The translations under genes and the position numbers were made by a program. From assembly GCA_028687035.1 (NCBI GenBank), contig JAQUAX010000001.1, positions 62,001 through 126,000 on the forward strand: a stretch of DNA of 64,000 bases. The letters run 5' to 3'. The stretch comes from Dechloromonas sp. GTDB taxonomy: Bacteria > Pseudomonadota > Gammaproteobacteria > Burkholderiales > Rhodocyclaceae. Under the pieces are notes generated by a model that had not been told where the DNA came from, searched no databases, and saw nothing but the letters and a program-made list of their open reading frames with translations. Within the stretch, counting starts at the first letter, position 1; each line of letters begins with the position of its first letter. Shown one piece after another: positions 24,956 to 35,759 of this stretch.

Positions 24956-25879
24956 ATGAGACTGAGCTTGCGCCAACTCGAGATTTTCGTCGCCATCGCG
25001 CGCACCGAGAACGTGTCGCGCGCCGCCGGACGGCTGGCGCTGTCGCAGTCGGCGGCGAGCAGCGCGCTGGTCGAGCTGGAGCGGGCCTTCGACTGTCCGC
25101 TGTTCGACCGCATCGGCAAGTCGCTGCACCTCAACGCGACCGGCCGCGGCCTGCTGCCGCTGGCCGAGACGCTGCTTGCCGGCGCCCGCGACATCGAGGA
25201 CTACCTGGCCGGCGGCCGGCCCGGGCCGCTGAACGTCGGCGCGACGCTGACCATCGGCAACTACCTGGCGACGCTGGTCGTCGCCGACTACATGCGCCGC
25301 CATCCGGGATCGCCGGTCCAGTTGCAGGTCGCCAACACCGATACCGTCGTCGACCGGCTGCTCCGCGGCGAATGCGATCTCGGGCTGATCGAGGGCGAAG
25401 CCAGCCATCCCGACCTGGCGATCGAGCCCTGGCTCGACGACGAACTGGTGGTCTTCTGCGCGCCCGGCCACGCGCTGGCCGCGGGCGGTCCGGCCGACGA
25501 CGCGACGCTGGCCCGCCAGCCGTGGATCCTGCGCGAGCGGGGCTCCGGGACGCGGGCCCAGTTCGATCGCTGCATCGGCCTGCGGCTCGGCGATTTCAGC
25601 TTGTGCCTCGAGCTCGAGCATACCGAGGCGATCAAGCGGGCCGTCGAATCCGGGCTGGGCATCGGCTGCCTGTCGCGCCTCGCGCTGCGCGAGGCCCTGC
25701 GCCGCGGCAGCCTGGTCGAGGTGGCGACGCCGCAGTTCGATCTCGCCCGGCGTTTCTACTTCGCGAGCCATCGCCGCCGGCACCAGAGCGCGGCGGTGCG
25801 CTCCTTCCGGGCGATGTGCATGGCGTTCGCCGGCGGGGCGGAAAGTACCGCCGCCTTGCCGCTGCCTTTCATTCCGTAG
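24956..25879 (+). CDS. LysR-family regulator, FinR-like
   Basis: LysR-type regulator of 307 residues with an N-terminal helix-turn-helix (LEIFVAIARTENVSRAAGRLALSQSAASSALVELERAFDCPLFDR) and a CysL/YeiE-like effector domain (GPLNVGATLTIGNYLATLVVADYM). FinR in Pseudomonas is a divergently encoded LysR protein that activates fprA under oxidative stress and when sulfite is metabolised; the shared arrangement suggests the same job here. The ATG at 24956 follows GGATCGAT. Identity to FinR is inferred from context rather than measured similarity. Confidence 0.88.
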   Translation: MRLSLRQLEIFVAIARTENVSRAAGRLALSQSAASSALVELERAFDCPLFDRIGKSLHLNATGRGLLPLAETLLAGARDIEDYLAGGRPGPLNVGATLTIGNYLATLVVADYMRRHPGSPVQLQVANTDTVVDRLLRGECDLGLIEGEASHPDLAIEPWLDDELVVFCAPGHALAAGGPADDATLARQPWILRERGSGTRAQFDRCIGLRLGDFSLCLELEHTEAIKRAVESGLGIGCLSRLALREALRRGSLVEVATPQFDLARRFYFASHRRRHQSAAVRSFRAMCMAFAGGAESTAALPLPFIP

Positions 25880-25972
25880 CGCCCGGCACCCGGGCCCGGC
25901 GCCGAAGGGCGTTTTTCCCGAGGCTCCGCCGGTCGACCGCGAGCAAGACCGCTGCGGCGGTCGCGAAGGCCG

Positions 25973-28900
25973 TCAGTCCGGGCGGCGCATCGCGCGGACC
26001 AGCTCGAGGGCGCCGGGGTAGTCGTAGGTTTCGATGCGCCGGGCGAGGGCGGCCGCCTCGCCGGCCCGGTGCAGGCGAAGCTGTGCGGCATGCGCGGCGA
26101 ACAGCCGGTTGACCTGGGCGTCGTCGCGTTCGAGCAGGCCTTCCAGTTCCTTCAGGAAGTCGTCGAGCGCCGCGTCGTCGAGCGGCGCCACGGCCGGCGC
26201 GGAGGGCGCGGGCAGCGCTGCGCGCAGGCCGGCGACGAGGGCGGACAGCGCGTCCTCGAGGGCGGCCAGCCGGGCGTCGTCGAGTCGGCCGCCTTCGCGC
26301 AGCACGGCCTCGGCATCGCTCGCCGCGGCTTCGACCGCCCGGGCGCCGAGCGTTGCGGCGACTCCCTTCAGCGAATGGGCGAGCCGGCGGGCGTCGGCCG
26401 CCTGTTGCCGGTCGCACAGCTGGCGGAGCTGCCGGGCGTCGTCGGCGTGTTCGTCGGCGAAGCGGCCCAGGAGTTCGGCGTAACGCCCGATCCGGCCGCT
26501 GACGCTGCGCACCCCGGTGGCGCAGTCGAGGCCGGCGACGGCCTTCAGGCGGTCTTCCAGCGTCGCCTCGACGGCGTCGGCCGCCGGCCGCTCCGGCGTC
26601 ACGCCCGCCGCGGCGACCGACGGCAGCCAGCGCAGCAGCGTCGCGAACAGCGCTTCGGGATCGACCGGTTTCGCGATGTAGTCGTTCATCCCGGCCTGCA
26701 GGCAGGCATCGCGGTCCTCGCCGAAGGCGTTCGCCGTCATCGCCAGGATGGGCGTGTGCGCCCGTCCGGGCAGCGCGCGGATGCGCCGGGTCGCCTCGAT
26801 GCCGTCCATCACGGGCATCTGCATGTCCATCAGGATCGCGTGGTAGGCCGTCGCCGCTACCATCTCCACCGCGCGGGCGCCGTCGTCGGCGAGGTCGACG
26901 GTCAACCCGGCCTCGGTCAGCAGATCGCGGCCGACTTCCTGATTGATCGGGTTGTCCTCGACGATCAGCACGCGGACGCCGCCGCAGGCGCCGGCGATGC
27001 GCTGCAGTTCGGCTTCCCCGTTCGGCGCCGTGTCGGCCGGCAGCGTGTCGTCGGCATCCTGCAGCAGGCGGACCAGCATGTCGCTCAGCGAGGACAGCGT
27101 GGCCGGCTTGTTCAGCAGGTGTTCGAGGCCGACCAGCCGGGCGGCTTCGCGTACGCCCGGCATTTCCGGCGCCAGCGCGAGCAGGCGGGGCAGGCGATGG
27201 CGCAGCGGCAGGTTGCGCAGGTCGCGGGCCAGGTTGCGCTGCGTCAGGCCGGGCGTCTGCCAGTCGAAAAGCAGCACGTCGAACGGACGCTCGTCGCCGT
27301 CGGCCTGGATCACGTCGGTCAGCGCCGATTCGACGCTGGCCGACAGGTCGACGTGCAGCCCCAGCGTCTGCAGCATGCGTTGCAGGATGCTGCGGGTGCC
27401 CTGGCTGCCATCGACGATCAGCACGCGCCGGTCGCGCAGCAGCGGCGTCGCCCAGTGGTGACCGGCTTGTCCGCTCTTGCCGAGGCGCGCGGTGAACCAG
27501 AAGCGGCTGCCGACGCCGGGGGTGCTGTCGACGCCGACCGCGCCGCCCATCAGTTCCGCCAGGTGCTGGTTGATCGCCAGTCCGAGGCCGGTGCCGCCGT
27601 AGCGGCGGGTGATCGAGGCGTCGGCCTGTTCGAAGGGGCGGAACAGCCGGGCCTGGTCGGCCGGCGCGATGCCGATGCCGGTGTCCTCGACGTCGAAGCG
27701 CAGCAGCAGGTCGGCCGGGTGTTCCTCGATGCAGCGGGCGCGCAGCGTGATCGAGCCGTGCTCGGTGAATTTGACGGCGTTGCCGGCATAGTTCAGCAGG
27801 GCCTGGCGCAGCCGCGTCGCGTCGCCGAGCAGCAGCGGCCCGGCGACCAGTCCGGGTTCGAGGTCGATCAGCAGGTCGAGGCCGCGCGCCTGCGCCCGTT
27901 CGGCGACCAGCGAGGCGACGTTCTCCAGCATCTGGGGCAGGTCGAATTCGCCGATGTCCAGCGTCAGCTTGCCGGCCTCGATCTTGGACAGGTCGAGGAT
28001 GTCGTTGATCAGCGCCAGCAGGTGATGCGCCGCGTTGACGATCTTGTCCAGCCGGTCGTGCTGTTCGGGATCCGCGATGTGGCGCTGCAGCAGGTGGGTC
28101 AGGCCGACGATCGCGTTCATCGGCGTCCGGATCTCGTGGCTCATGTTGGCCAGGAAGGCGCTTTTCGCCTCGCTCGCCGCTTCGGCCCGCTGCCGCGCAT
28201 CCTCGAGCTCGACGGTGCGCCGGGCGACCAGGTCCTCGAGATGGTGGCGGTAGGCATCGAGCTCGGCCCCGATCCGCTTCTTCTCGGTGATGTCCTCCTT
28301 GACCGCGACGTAATGCGTGACGTGGCCGTCCGCCTGGCGCAGCGGCGTGACGATCGCGAACTCCACGTATTCGCTGCCGTCCTTGCGCCGGTTGTGGAAT
28401 TCGCCCTTCCACGGGCGTCCCTGGCGCAGCGCCGTCCACAGCGCGACGTAGTTTTCCGGCGGCGTCCGGCCCGACTGCAGGATGCGCGGATTCTTCCCGA
28501 AGACCTCCTCGCGGGCATAGCCGGTGGCATGCACGAAGGTGTCGTTGACGTACTCGATTTCCGCCTTCAGGTTGGTGATCACGATCGATTCCGGACTCTG
28601 CTCGACGGCCAGCGACAGCTTGCGCAACAGATCCTCGGTCCGCTTCTGTTCGGTGATGTCGTCGTAGATGCCGAGCAGGCCGAGCGTGTTTCCGTCGGCA
28701 TCGCGCAAGGGCACCTTCGAGGTGCGCAGCCAGATCGTTCCGCCGTCCGGCGTGGTCTGCGGTTCCTCGTAGCCGATCCGGGCCTGGCCGCTGTCGATGA
28801 TCCGCTGGTCGTCGCTGCGGTACAGTTCGGCCTGGTTCCGCCAGCTCATCGCGTAGTCGTCGCGGCCGATCAGTCCGGCCGGCGAGGGCTGTCCGGCGTC

Positions 28901-30847
28901 GCGCGCGAACAGGGTGTTGCAGCCGAGATAGCGCAACGCCGTGTCCTTCCAGAAGATGCGCATCGGCACGTTCTCGAGTACGGCCTGCAGCAGGTTGCGC
29001 GAGTCGCGCAGCGATTCGAGGGCATTCTTGCGCTCGGTGACGTCCCAGACCATCGAGATCATCAGCCCCTTGTCCGGCAGCGGGATGTTGCGGGCCGAGA
29101 CGTAGTTCGTCCGGCCCTGATGGACGATGGGGATGTCCTCCCATTGCATGCGTGCCGGATCGCCGCTGGCGCAGTCGGCTGCGATCCGCTGCCTGATTTC
29201 GGCGCGGAATGCGGGATCCTCGTAGACCGCGCTCCAGAAGCCGTCGGGATCGGCCAGGCGATCCGCCGTGGTGCCGTAGAGCTTGGGAAAGTTCGCGTTC
29301 ATGTACCTGAAGCCGACGACAGGCGTCACCGTATTGACGGCGATGCCGACCGGCAGGTTGTCGAGCACCGATTTGATGAAATTCTCGCTTTCGCGTAGCG
29401 CCGCCTCGGTCGCCTTCAGCTCCGTGACGTCCAGCATCAGGCCCTGCAGGTACAGCGGCTTCCCGTCGCCCCCGGCGATCACGGTGCCGACATCGTGGAT
29501 GTGCCGCCATTCGCCGTCGCGGTTGCGGATCCGGTAATCGAGTTCGAGACCCGCGTCGCTACCCTGCCAGGCCTCGAGTTCGGCGAGCACGCGTGGCCGG
29601 TCGTCCGGGTGCAGCGCGTCGCCCCAGGCTTCCGGGGCGTTGATCCATTCTTCCGGGCTGTAGCCCAGTTCGGCGATGCGCGGACTGACGTAGATCGTCT
29701 GGCTCTGCGCGTCGAGCCGGGCGCGATAGATGATCGCCGGGACCTGCTCGGTCAGCAGCCGGAAATTCTGCTCGCTTTCGCGCAGCGCCGACTGGGCCGC
29801 TTCGGCCTGGCGCTGCGCCTGCTGCGCGTCTTCCATCAGGTTCAGCGCGGCGATCCGGGACAGGCGCTGTTCGTCCAGCGTGGCGGCCAGCGTGGCCGCC
29901 TGCTGCCTGATCTCGCCGGCAGTCGCTTCCGCCGAGCGGCGCGCCGCATCGAGTTGCTCGAACAGCTTGAGGTTGGCGAGGCCGGCCGCCATCGCATCGG
30001 CCAACGCCTGCTGCAGTTCCAGTTCTTCGTCGCTGGCCCGGTGTCGGGTCGCCCAGTAGCAGCCGATCGCGCCCAGCGGCTGCTGGCGGCCGATCGGCAC
30101 CATGCTCAGGCTCTTGACGAAGGTCGGGCGGTAGGCGGCGTGCGGCACCCGCTCGTCGGTGTAGATGTCCTCGATGACCAGGCTCTGCGCATGCAGCATG
30201 CACCAACCGGAGACGCAAGATTCCAGCGGGAAGCGCTGGCCTTTCCAGAGCGGCCCGATGGCATCCTCGTCGATGTAGTGGCAGTGGCCGTCCTCGCGCA
30301 TCACCAGCGTCGCGCCGTCGGCACCGGTCAGTTCGCGCAGCGCCTGGCGGATGATGCGCATCAGCTCGGCCGGTTCGCGGACGCCGGCGACCTGCTCGAC
30401 GACGTCGGCCAGTCGCCGCATGTTGTCGGCGTTGCGCTGGCTGCGCGCCTGGCTCAGGCGCAGCTCCTTCTGGGCCGCTTCGAGTTCGCTGCTGCGTCCC
30501 GCGGCTCTTTCCCGGGCGCGCTGCAGCGCGCCGCTGAGCAGGCTGACCAGCAGGCCGTTGAAAATCAGCAGCGTCCACTGGATCTGGTCGTAGCCGGCCG
30601 CGATGCCGAACTGGCCGAACGGCGGGATCAGGAACCAGCCGGTCAATACGGCGCAGCCCAGTGTTGCGAGCAGCCCGGGACCGAGGCCGCCGATCAGCGC
30701 GACGCCGACGACGGGCAGCATGAACAGCAACAACAGCGGCCGGTCGCCCAGGGAGGGCGGCAGCGCGAGGCGGACGGCCAGCGTGACGGCCGGCAGCAGC
30801 AGGGCCAGCCCGTAAAGCAGCCAGCGGCGACCGGGCCGCGGCATCAT
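25973..30847 (-). CDS. Large hybrid histidine kinase: DUF4118-GAF-PAS(4)-HisKA-HATPase-REC-REC-HPt
   Basis: Membrane multistep phosphorelay kinase of 1624 residues. Residues about 8-105 carry KdpD-like DUF4118 helices. A GAF domain (about 145-295), a coiled coil (295-360) and four PAS/PAC domains (about 360-478, 485-607, 615-735 and 740-857) follow. HisKA has His904 (NMSHEIRTP), and the ATPase contains [10 protein letters not shown] and GGTGLGLAI. The first receiver (about 1140-1262) keeps Asp1195 but has VDGSQG where an acidic pair is expected, so it is probably degenerate. The second receiver (1291-1408) has EDN and Asp1341. The HPt domain has His1491 in AHSLKGVA. It overlaps the preceding sensor gene by 4 bases. 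Confidence 0.94.
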   Translation of the reverse strand: MMPRPGRRWLLYGLALLLPAVTLAVRLALPPSLGDRPLLLLFMLPVVGVALIGGLGPGLLATLGCAVLTGWFLIPPFGQFGIAAGYDQIQWTLLIFNGLLVSLLSGALQRARERAAGRSSELEAAQKELRLSQARSQRNADNMRRLADVVEQVAGVREPAELMRIIRQALRELTGADGATLVMREDGHCHYIDEDAIGPLWKGQRFPLESCVSGWCMLHAQSLVIEDIYTDERVPHAAYRPTFVKSLSMVPIGRQQPLGAIGCYWATRHRASDEELELQQALADAMAAGLANLKLFEQLDAARRSAEATAGEIRQQAATLAATLDEQRLSRIAALNLMEDAQQAQRQAEAAQSALRESEQNFRLLTEQVPAIIYRARLDAQSQTIYVSPRIAELGYSPEEWINAPEAWGDALHPDDRPRVLAELEAWQGSDAGLELDYRIRNRDGEWRHIHDVGTVIAGGDGKPLYLQGLMLDVTELKATEAALRESENFIKSVLDNLPVGIAVNTVTPVVGFRYMNANFPKLYGTTADRLADPDGFWSAVYEDPAFRAEIRQRIAADCASGDPARMQWEDIPIVHQGRTNYVSARNIPLPDKGLMISMVWDVTERKNALESLRDSRNLLQAVLENVPMRIFWKDTALRYLGCNTLFARDAGQPSPAGLIGRDDYAMSWRNQAELYRSDDQRIIDSGQARIGYEEPQTTPDGGTIWLRTSKVPLRDADGNTLGLLGIYDDITEQKRTEDLLRKLSLAVEQSPESIVITNLKAEIEYVNDTFVHATGYAREEVFGKNPRILQSGRTPPENYVALWTALRQGRPWKGEFHNRRKDGSEYVEFAIVTPLRQADGHVTHYVAVKEDITEKKRIGAELDAYRHHLEDLVARRTVELEDARQRAEAASEAKSAFLANMSHEIRTPMNAIVGLTHLLQRHIADPEQHDRLDKIVNAAHHLLALINDILDLSKIEAGKLTLDIGEFDLPQMLENVASLVAERAQARGLDLLIDLEPGLVAGPLLLGDATRLRQALLNYAGNAVKFTEHGSITLRARCIEEHPADLLLRFDVEDTGIGIAPADQARLFRPFEQADASITRRYGGTGLGLAINQHLAELMGGAVGVDSTPGVGSRFWFTARLGKSGQAGHHWATPLLRDRRVLIVDGSQGTRSILQRMLQTLGLHVDLSASVESALTDVIQADGDERPFDVLLFDWQTPGLTQRNLARDLRNLPLRHRLPRLLALAPEMPGVREAARLVGLEHLLNKPATLSSLSDMLVRLLQDADDTLPADTAPNGEAELQRIAGACGGVRVLIVEDNPINQEVGRDLLTEAGLTVDLADDGARAVEMVAATAYHAILMDMQMPVMDGIEATRRIRALPGRAHTPILAMTANAFGEDRDACLQAGMNDYIAKPVDPEALFATLLRWLPSVAAAGVTPERPAADAVEATLEDRLKAVAGLDCATGVRSVSGRIGRYAELLGRFADEHADDARQLRQLCDRQQAADARRLAHSLKGVAATLGARAVEAAASDAEAVLREGGRLDDARLAALEDALSALVAGLRAALPAPSAPAVAPLDDAALDDFLKELEGLLERDDAQVNRLFAAHAAQLRLHRAGEAAALARRIETYDYPGALELVRAMRRPD

Positions 30848-33063
30848 CGACGGTCTCCGCCGGCCTGGTCGATCGAGCCCAGGTCGAAGGGAGCGGAGCG
30901 TCCGAGTTCGACGGACAGCGCGTTGATCCGGCGCTTCAGTTCGATCAGGTCGAGTTCGCGGCCGATCATCGCGCGGTTGAAGCGCTCCAGTTCGGCATTG
31001 CGGGCCGACAGTTCGGACGCCTGACGGTGCAGTTCCTCCTCGGCCCGCCGACGCTCGGTGACGTCCTCGCCGGAGGCGAGCAGGCCGACGATGCGTCCGG
31101 CGTCATCGGTCAGCGCGGTGTTCCGCCAGGCGATCCGGTGCAGCCGGCCGAGCCGGTCGCGGAGGGAATATTCGGCTTCCTCGAACCCGTCGATGTCGCC
31201 GCCGAGCACGCGGTCCCTGAGCGCGGCGACGGCCGGCCGGTCCTCGGGGCGCAGATGATCGGTCCAGGGCTGGCCGAGCAGTTCGCTTTCGGCGTGGGCC
31301 AGCAGTTCGCAGCCGAAACGGTTGACCATCGTGATCCGGCCTTCGGTGTCGAGCGCGACCATCAGTGTCTGTACGGTATCCAGATAGCGCTGGTTGAGGT
31401 CGCGTTCGGCGCGCAGCGCCAGCTCGGCCCGCTTCAGCGCGGTGATGTCGCGGGCGATGCCGAAGAGGCCGAGCAGGCGGCCGTCGGTGTCGCGCAGCGG
31501 GCCTTTCGTGGACAGATAGACCGTTTCTCCGTCGACCGTGCTCAGGCGCTCCTCGAAGGTGCGGCATTCGGGGGCGTTCATCGCGGCAAGGTCGTTTTCG
31601 CGGATCTGGCGCGCTTCCCCGGGCGGGAACAGCAGGCTGTCGTCGTGGCCGATCACCCGGTCGGCCGGGTGGCCGGTGACGCGCGCCGCCTCGTGGTTGA
31701 ACAGCAGGTAGCGACCGTCGGTATCCTTGGCGTAGATCGCGTCGGTCGAACTGCCGGCGATCGCTTCGAGCAGGCGCAGCGCCTGGATCTGCTCGCGCTG
31801 CGCATGATGCTCGCGGCGGGCGTGCAGCAGTTCGCGGCGCAGGAAATAGAGGACCAGCAGCGCGACGGTGAAGGCCCAGGTCAGCAGGCTGGCGACGCTG
31901 ATCCACAGCGTGTCCTTGTGCGATTCGCTGAACAGTTCGGCGCGGTCCACCTTGGCGATCAGCCACCAGGCCGTGCCGGCGATCGGCAGCGCGGTGCCGA
32001 GCACCTCCGTGCCGCGGTAATCGACGCCCTCGAGCAGGCGGTCCGGGCGGTGTCCGGGATCCAGCGCCTGGGCGGCCAGCATGTCGTGACGGCTGAGCGG
32101 CATCCGCTTGCGCAGCGCGCTGTCCTTCTCGTGCCGCAGTTCGCTCAGGAACAGCGCATGGTCGCCGTCCTGCCGGAAGAGCAGGCTTTCGGCGCTGGCG
32201 CTGGGCAGCGGCCAGGTGCGCAGCAGCGCGAACAGCGAGGATTCGACGTCGGTGCGCAGCACGATGGCTGCCCGTTCGGCTGGCAGCGGAACGACGAAAT
32301 CGAGGTGGATATGGGAGGGCGCCGGCTCCTCCATCCGGAACAGGTCGGTGGCGCGGATCTCGTCGTGCGCCAGCGCGTCGCGGATCGCCTCGACCAGCGG
32401 CGCCGACGTCACATGGCCCGGCTCGCCGGCCTGCAGCAGCAGGCTGCCGTCGGCATCGTGCAGGGTGATGCTCAGGTAGCGGTGCGCGGTACGGAAATCC
32501 TCGAGCCCGATGACCAGCTGTCGCCCCAGTTCCGGATCGCCGCTGCGGCGCCATTCGGCCAGCGCGCGCTGGTGCAGCGTCAGCTTGTGCAGCAGTTCAC
32601 CGTCGCGGCGTCTTTCGTCGAGCCAGTTCTCGATCTGCGAGACCTTCAGGCGGGCGATCGCGGTCAGGTTTTCGCCGATCAGTTCGCGGTGGTGGGTGAC
32701 GTTCTGCCGGATCGCGGCGATGCCGAGCAGCGCGAACGCGGTCGACAGCGCCAGCACGCCGAGAACCAGCTGGCGGGCGCCGAGCGGGGTGTGGCCGGGG
32801 ATCGCCGTCCGCGAAGCGTCGTCCGGCAGTTTCTGCCCGAGCAGGCGGGCCAGGGTCACGAACAGCAGCACCGAGGTGACCGTCACGAAAGCCAGGCCCT
32901 TCAGCGTGTTCGCGAAATGCAGGCTGTCCGGGTCGGCGAACACCCGGCCGACCAGGTAGTCCGACGTCAGTATCCACAGGCTGGCGAACAGCGCGTAGAG
33001 CAGCACCACCTGCAGCACGCTGCGCAGCAGCCGGTCCGGGAGATGGGCGACCAGGTGGCGCAT
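30844..33063 (-). CDS. Membrane sensor with periplasmic Cache-like region and two PAS domains, no kinase
   Basis: 739-residue signalling protein. Two N-terminal helices (about 15-37 and 52-73), a third at about 97-118, then a periplasmic sensor region of about 265 residues resembling a double Cache fold, and a fourth helix at 387-409. Cytoplasmic PAS1 (about 430-555) and PAS2 (about 560-680) follow, then a coiled coil ending [25 protein letters not shown], a linker normally found just before HisKA. No HisKA, ATPase, GGDEF or HPt domain follows. Its stop overlaps the ATG of the large hybrid kinase, so the two may act as a split receptor, by inference. Confidence 0.88.
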   Translation of the reverse strand: MRHLVAHLPDRLLRSVLQVVLLYALFASLWILTSDYLVGRVFADPDSLHFANTLKGLAFVTVTSVLLFVTLARLLGQKLPDDASRTAIPGHTPLGARQLVLGVLALSTAFALLGIAAIRQNVTHHRELIGENLTAIARLKVSQIENWLDERRRDGELLHKLTLHQRALAEWRRSGDPELGRQLVIGLEDFRTAHRYLSITLHDADGSLLLQAGEPGHVTSAPLVEAIRDALAHDEIRATDLFRMEEPAPSHIHLDFVVPLPAERAAIVLRTDVESSLFALLRTWPLPSASAESLLFRQDGDHALFLSELRHEKDSALRKRMPLSRHDMLAAQALDPGHRPDRLLEGVDYRGTEVLGTALPIAGTAWWLIAKVDRAELFSESHKDTLWISVASLLTWAFTVALLVLYFLRRELLHARREHHAQREQIQALRLLEAIAGSSTDAIYAKDTDGRYLLFNHEAARVTGHPADRVIGHDDSLLFPPGEARQIRENDLAAMNAPECRTFEERLSTVDGETVYLSTKGPLRDTDGRLLGLFGIARDITALKRAELALRAERDLNQRYLDTVQTLMVALDTEGRITMVNRFGCELLAHAESELLGQPWTDHLRPEDRPAVAALRDRVLGGDIDGFEEAEYSLRDRLGRLHRIAWRNTALTDDAGRIVGLLASGEDVTERRRAEEELHRQASELSARNAELERFNRAMIGRELDLIELKRRINALSVELGRSAPFDLGSIDQAGGDRR

Positions 33064-33069
33064 CGGATT

Positions 33070-35619
33070 TCAGCCGGCGCCGGCACGGTGGCCGCGCCGG
33101 ATCTCGTAATGGCGGAACGCGTCGCGCAGCGTGGCCAGCAGCTCGTCGTCGTCCCACGGCTTGGCCAGGAAACGGAACAGCTCGCCGCGATTGACGGCGG
33201 TGGTGACCGCATCCAGGTCGGTGTATCCGGACAGCATGATGCGCACGGTGTCCGGATACATCTCGCGGACCCGGCCGAGAAATTCGGCGCCGCTCATTTC
33301 CGGCATCCGGGCGTCCGAGATGACGACGCCGACTTCGTGCCGGGCGAGCAGGTCGAGCCCCTCGGCGCCGCTGCGGGCGGCGAGCAGCGTGTAGCCGTCG
33401 CGGCGCAGCAGGCGCTTCAGCGCAGCCAGCACCGGCGCCTCGTCGTCGACCAGCAGCAGCGTGCGGTTGGCCGTCCGGGCCGGTTCGGGCAGCGCCAGCC
33501 GGCGGCCGGAGCGGAGCAGCGCCGCGTAGTCGGCGGCCGGCAGCGGGCGGCTGAACAGGTAGCCCTGCATCTCGTCGCAGTGCCGCGTGCACAGGAAGCC
33601 GAGCTGGGCCTCGGTCTCGACGCCCTCGGCGATCACCGACAGCCCGAGGCTGTGGGCCAGCGAGATGATGGTCTGCGCAATCGCGGCGCTGTTCGGGTCC
33701 TGGGTCAGGTCGCGGACGAAGGACTGGTCGATCTTCAGGCGGTCGATCGCGAAGCGCTTCAGGTAGCTGAGCGACGAGAAGCCGGTGCCGAAATCGTCGA
33801 TCGACAGCGAGATCGACAGGCGCTTCAGCCGACGGGTCGATTCGATGAAGGCTTCGGCATCGGCCATCACCATGCTCTCGGTCAGTTCGAGTTCCAGGAA
33901 ATTGGGGTCGAGCCCGGTATCGTTGAGCACCGAGGTCGCCAGTTCGACGAGGTCCTGCGCGAGAATCTGCCGCGCCGACAGGTTGACCGCGACCGGCAGC
34001 GCCGGCAGGCCGGCCGCCTGCCAAGCGCGGTTCTGGGCGCAGGCGGTGCGCAGCACCCATTCGCCGAGCGGCACGATCAGGCCGCTTTCCTCGGCCAGCG
34101 GGATGAAGCTGCCGGGGCCGAGCAGACCCCGCGCCGGATGCTGCCAGCGGACCAGCGCCTCGGCGCCGATGATCCGGCCGCTGCGCAGGCTGACCTGCGG
34201 CTGGTAATGCAGCACCAGCTCGCCGCGTTCGATCGCCAGTCGCAGGTCGTTTTCGGTCTCCAGGCGTTCGATGGCCCGTTCGTTCATCGCCGCGGTGTAG
34301 AAGGACAGGCGTTTGCCGCCGGCCGCCTTGGCCTCGTACATCGCGGCGGCGGCGTTGCGCAGCAGGCTCTCGCTGTCCTGGCCGTCGATCGGATAGAGCG
34401 CGGCGCCGAGGCTGGCCGACAGCTGGAATTCCCGTCCGCCGATCCGGAACGGGGCGGCCAGCGTCTGCAGCAGCGGCTGGGCGAGGCGGGCCAGGCTCGC
34501 CGAGTCCGCCTGGCGCGGCACGACCAGCACGAACTGGTCGCCGTCGATGCGGGCCAGCGTCGCGCCGGCCGGGACGCTGTCGAGCAGGCGGCCGGCCAGT
34601 TCGCGCAGCACCGCATCGCCGGCCGGGTGACCCAGGCTGTCGTTGATGTTCTTGAAGCGGTCCAGGTTGAACAGCAGCACCGCGAGCTTTTCGTCGTCAC
34701 GGGCGGCCAGTTCGATGGCCTGGTTCAGCCGGTCGCGCAGCAGGTTGCGGTTGGGCAGCCCGGTCAGTTCGTCGAAGTTCGACTTGCGCTCGATCTCGGC
34801 CAGGTAGCGCTGGCGTTCGCCGACGTCGCGGAAGGTGACGACGATGCCCAGGCGTTCGCCGCCCTCGACGATGGGTTCGCAGGTGTATTCGACGTCGATC
34901 CAGGTGCCGTCGCGGCGCAGGAAGCGGTCGGCGCAGTCCTGGATGCCGAGCTCGCCGTTCAGGCAGGCCCGCAGCGGGCCGTCCGCGTCGCCGCGCTGGA
35001 AGGTTTCGTGGGCCGGGCGGCCGAGTACTTCGGTCGCCGGGTAGCCGAGCAGTGCGACGGCTGCCGGGTTGATGAAGCTGAGCCGGCCTTCGGCGTCGGT
35101 GCCGTAGATGCCTTCGCCGGCCGACGCGAGGATCAGTTCGCGCTGCCGGTTGCGCCGCTTCAGTTCGGCCTCGAGCCAGACGTTCTCGTCCTGCAGGCGG
35201 TCGCGGGCGCGCTTCAGTTCGAGGTGGGTGCGGACGCGGGCGAGCACGACGGCCGGCCGGATCGGCTTGGTGATGTAATCGACGGCACCGAGTTCGAAAC
35301 CGCGCTGTTCGTCCTCGGTCGCGTTCAGCGCGGTCACGAAGATCACCGGGATGTTGCGGGTCGCCGGATCGGCCTGCAGGCGTTCGAGCACCGCATAGCC
35401 GTCAAGGTCCGGCATCATGATGTCGAGCAGGATCAGTTCCGGGCGGGGCGTCGAGGCGGCGATCGCCAGTGCCCGGGCGCCGTTGTTGGCGGCGCGCACG
35501 GCATAGTGGGGTTGCAGCAGTTCGCTGAGCACGCCGAGATTCTCTGGCGTGTCATCGACGATCAGGATCGTCGCCCTGTCTGCCGTTTTGTCGGTATTCG
35601 CCACGTCGACCGTCCGCAA
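33070..35619 (-). CDS. REC-PAS-GGDEF-EAL-REC cyclic di-GMP phosphodiesterase/response regulator
   Basis: Cytoplasmic 849-residue protein with receivers at both ends. REC1 (about 17-135) has Asp66 in LILLDIMMPD. PAS spans about 160-275. The GGDEF domain (285-440) has DGDQF (359-364 region) in place of GGDEF, so cyclase activity is doubtful. The EAL domain (455-705) is intact: EAL 487-489, NLSAR, DDFGTG (608-613), KIDQSFV and AEGVE. REC2 (about 718-835) has Asp769 in VVISDARMPEMSG, as in RpfG-type receivers. The reading frame opens with TTG; a GTG five codons later (35604) is an alternative. It begins a three-gene operon with 6 bases before the next gene. Confidence 0.93.
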   Translation of the reverse strand: MRTVDVANTDKTADRATILIVDDTPENLGVLSELLQPHYAVRAANNGARALAIAASTPRPELILLDIMMPDLDGYAVLERLQADPATRNIPVIFVTALNATEDEQRGFELGAVDYITKPIRPAVVLARVRTHLELKRARDRLQDENVWLEAELKRRNRQRELILASAGEGIYGTDAEGRLSFINPAAVALLGYPATEVLGRPAHETFQRGDADGPLRACLNGELGIQDCADRFLRRDGTWIDVEYTCEPIVEGGERLGIVVTFRDVGERQRYLAEIERKSNFDELTGLPNRNLLRDRLNQAIELAARDDEKLAVLLFNLDRFKNINDSLGHPAGDAVLRELAGRLLDSVPAGATLARIDGDQFVLVVPRQADSASLARLAQPLLQTLAAPFRIGGREFQLSASLGAALYPIDGQDSESLLRNAAAAMYEAKAAGGKRLSFYTAAMNERAIERLETENDLRLAIERGELVLHYQPQVSLRSGRIIGAEALVRWQHPARGLLGPGSFIPLAEESGLIVPLGEWVLRTACAQNRAWQAAGLPALPVAVNLSARQILAQDLVELATSVLNDTGLDPNFLELELTESMVMADAEAFIESTRRLKRLSISLSIDDFGTGFSSLSYLKRFAIDRLKIDQSFVRDLTQDPNSAAIAQTIISLAHSLGLSVIAEGVETEAQLGFLCTRHCDEMQGYLFSRPLPAADYAALLRSGRRLALPEPARTANRTLLLVDDEAPVLAALKRLLRRDGYTLLAARSGAEGLDLLARHEVGVVISDARMPEMSGAEFLGRVREMYPDTVRIMLSGYTDLDAVTTAVNRGELFRFLAKPWDDDELLATLRDAFRHYEIRRGHRAGAG

Positions 35620-35759
35620 TTAATCATTTGGAATTTTTTGCCCAGTTTACTCCGGCTTGCGGTGCCGGGGGGCGCCGATCGGCGGTTCGTGGCCGGGTTT
35701 CCGATGAATCCGTTGCCCAATGTTTAACGCAGTTTGCGGCAAATGTACAGGCAGCCGGA

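Noticed and set aside
26069..29398. An 1109-codon plus-strand frame and a 1213-codon minus-strand frame in another phase
   Set aside because: Both overlap the 1624-residue hybrid kinase, whose conserved motifs are unambiguous; the alternatives show no domain.
31027..35727. A 1566-codon open frame on the plus strand
   Set aside because: It lies antisense to three genes with clear domains; Gln/Arg/Asp/Ala-rich composition is the usual shadow of GC-rich genes on the other strand.
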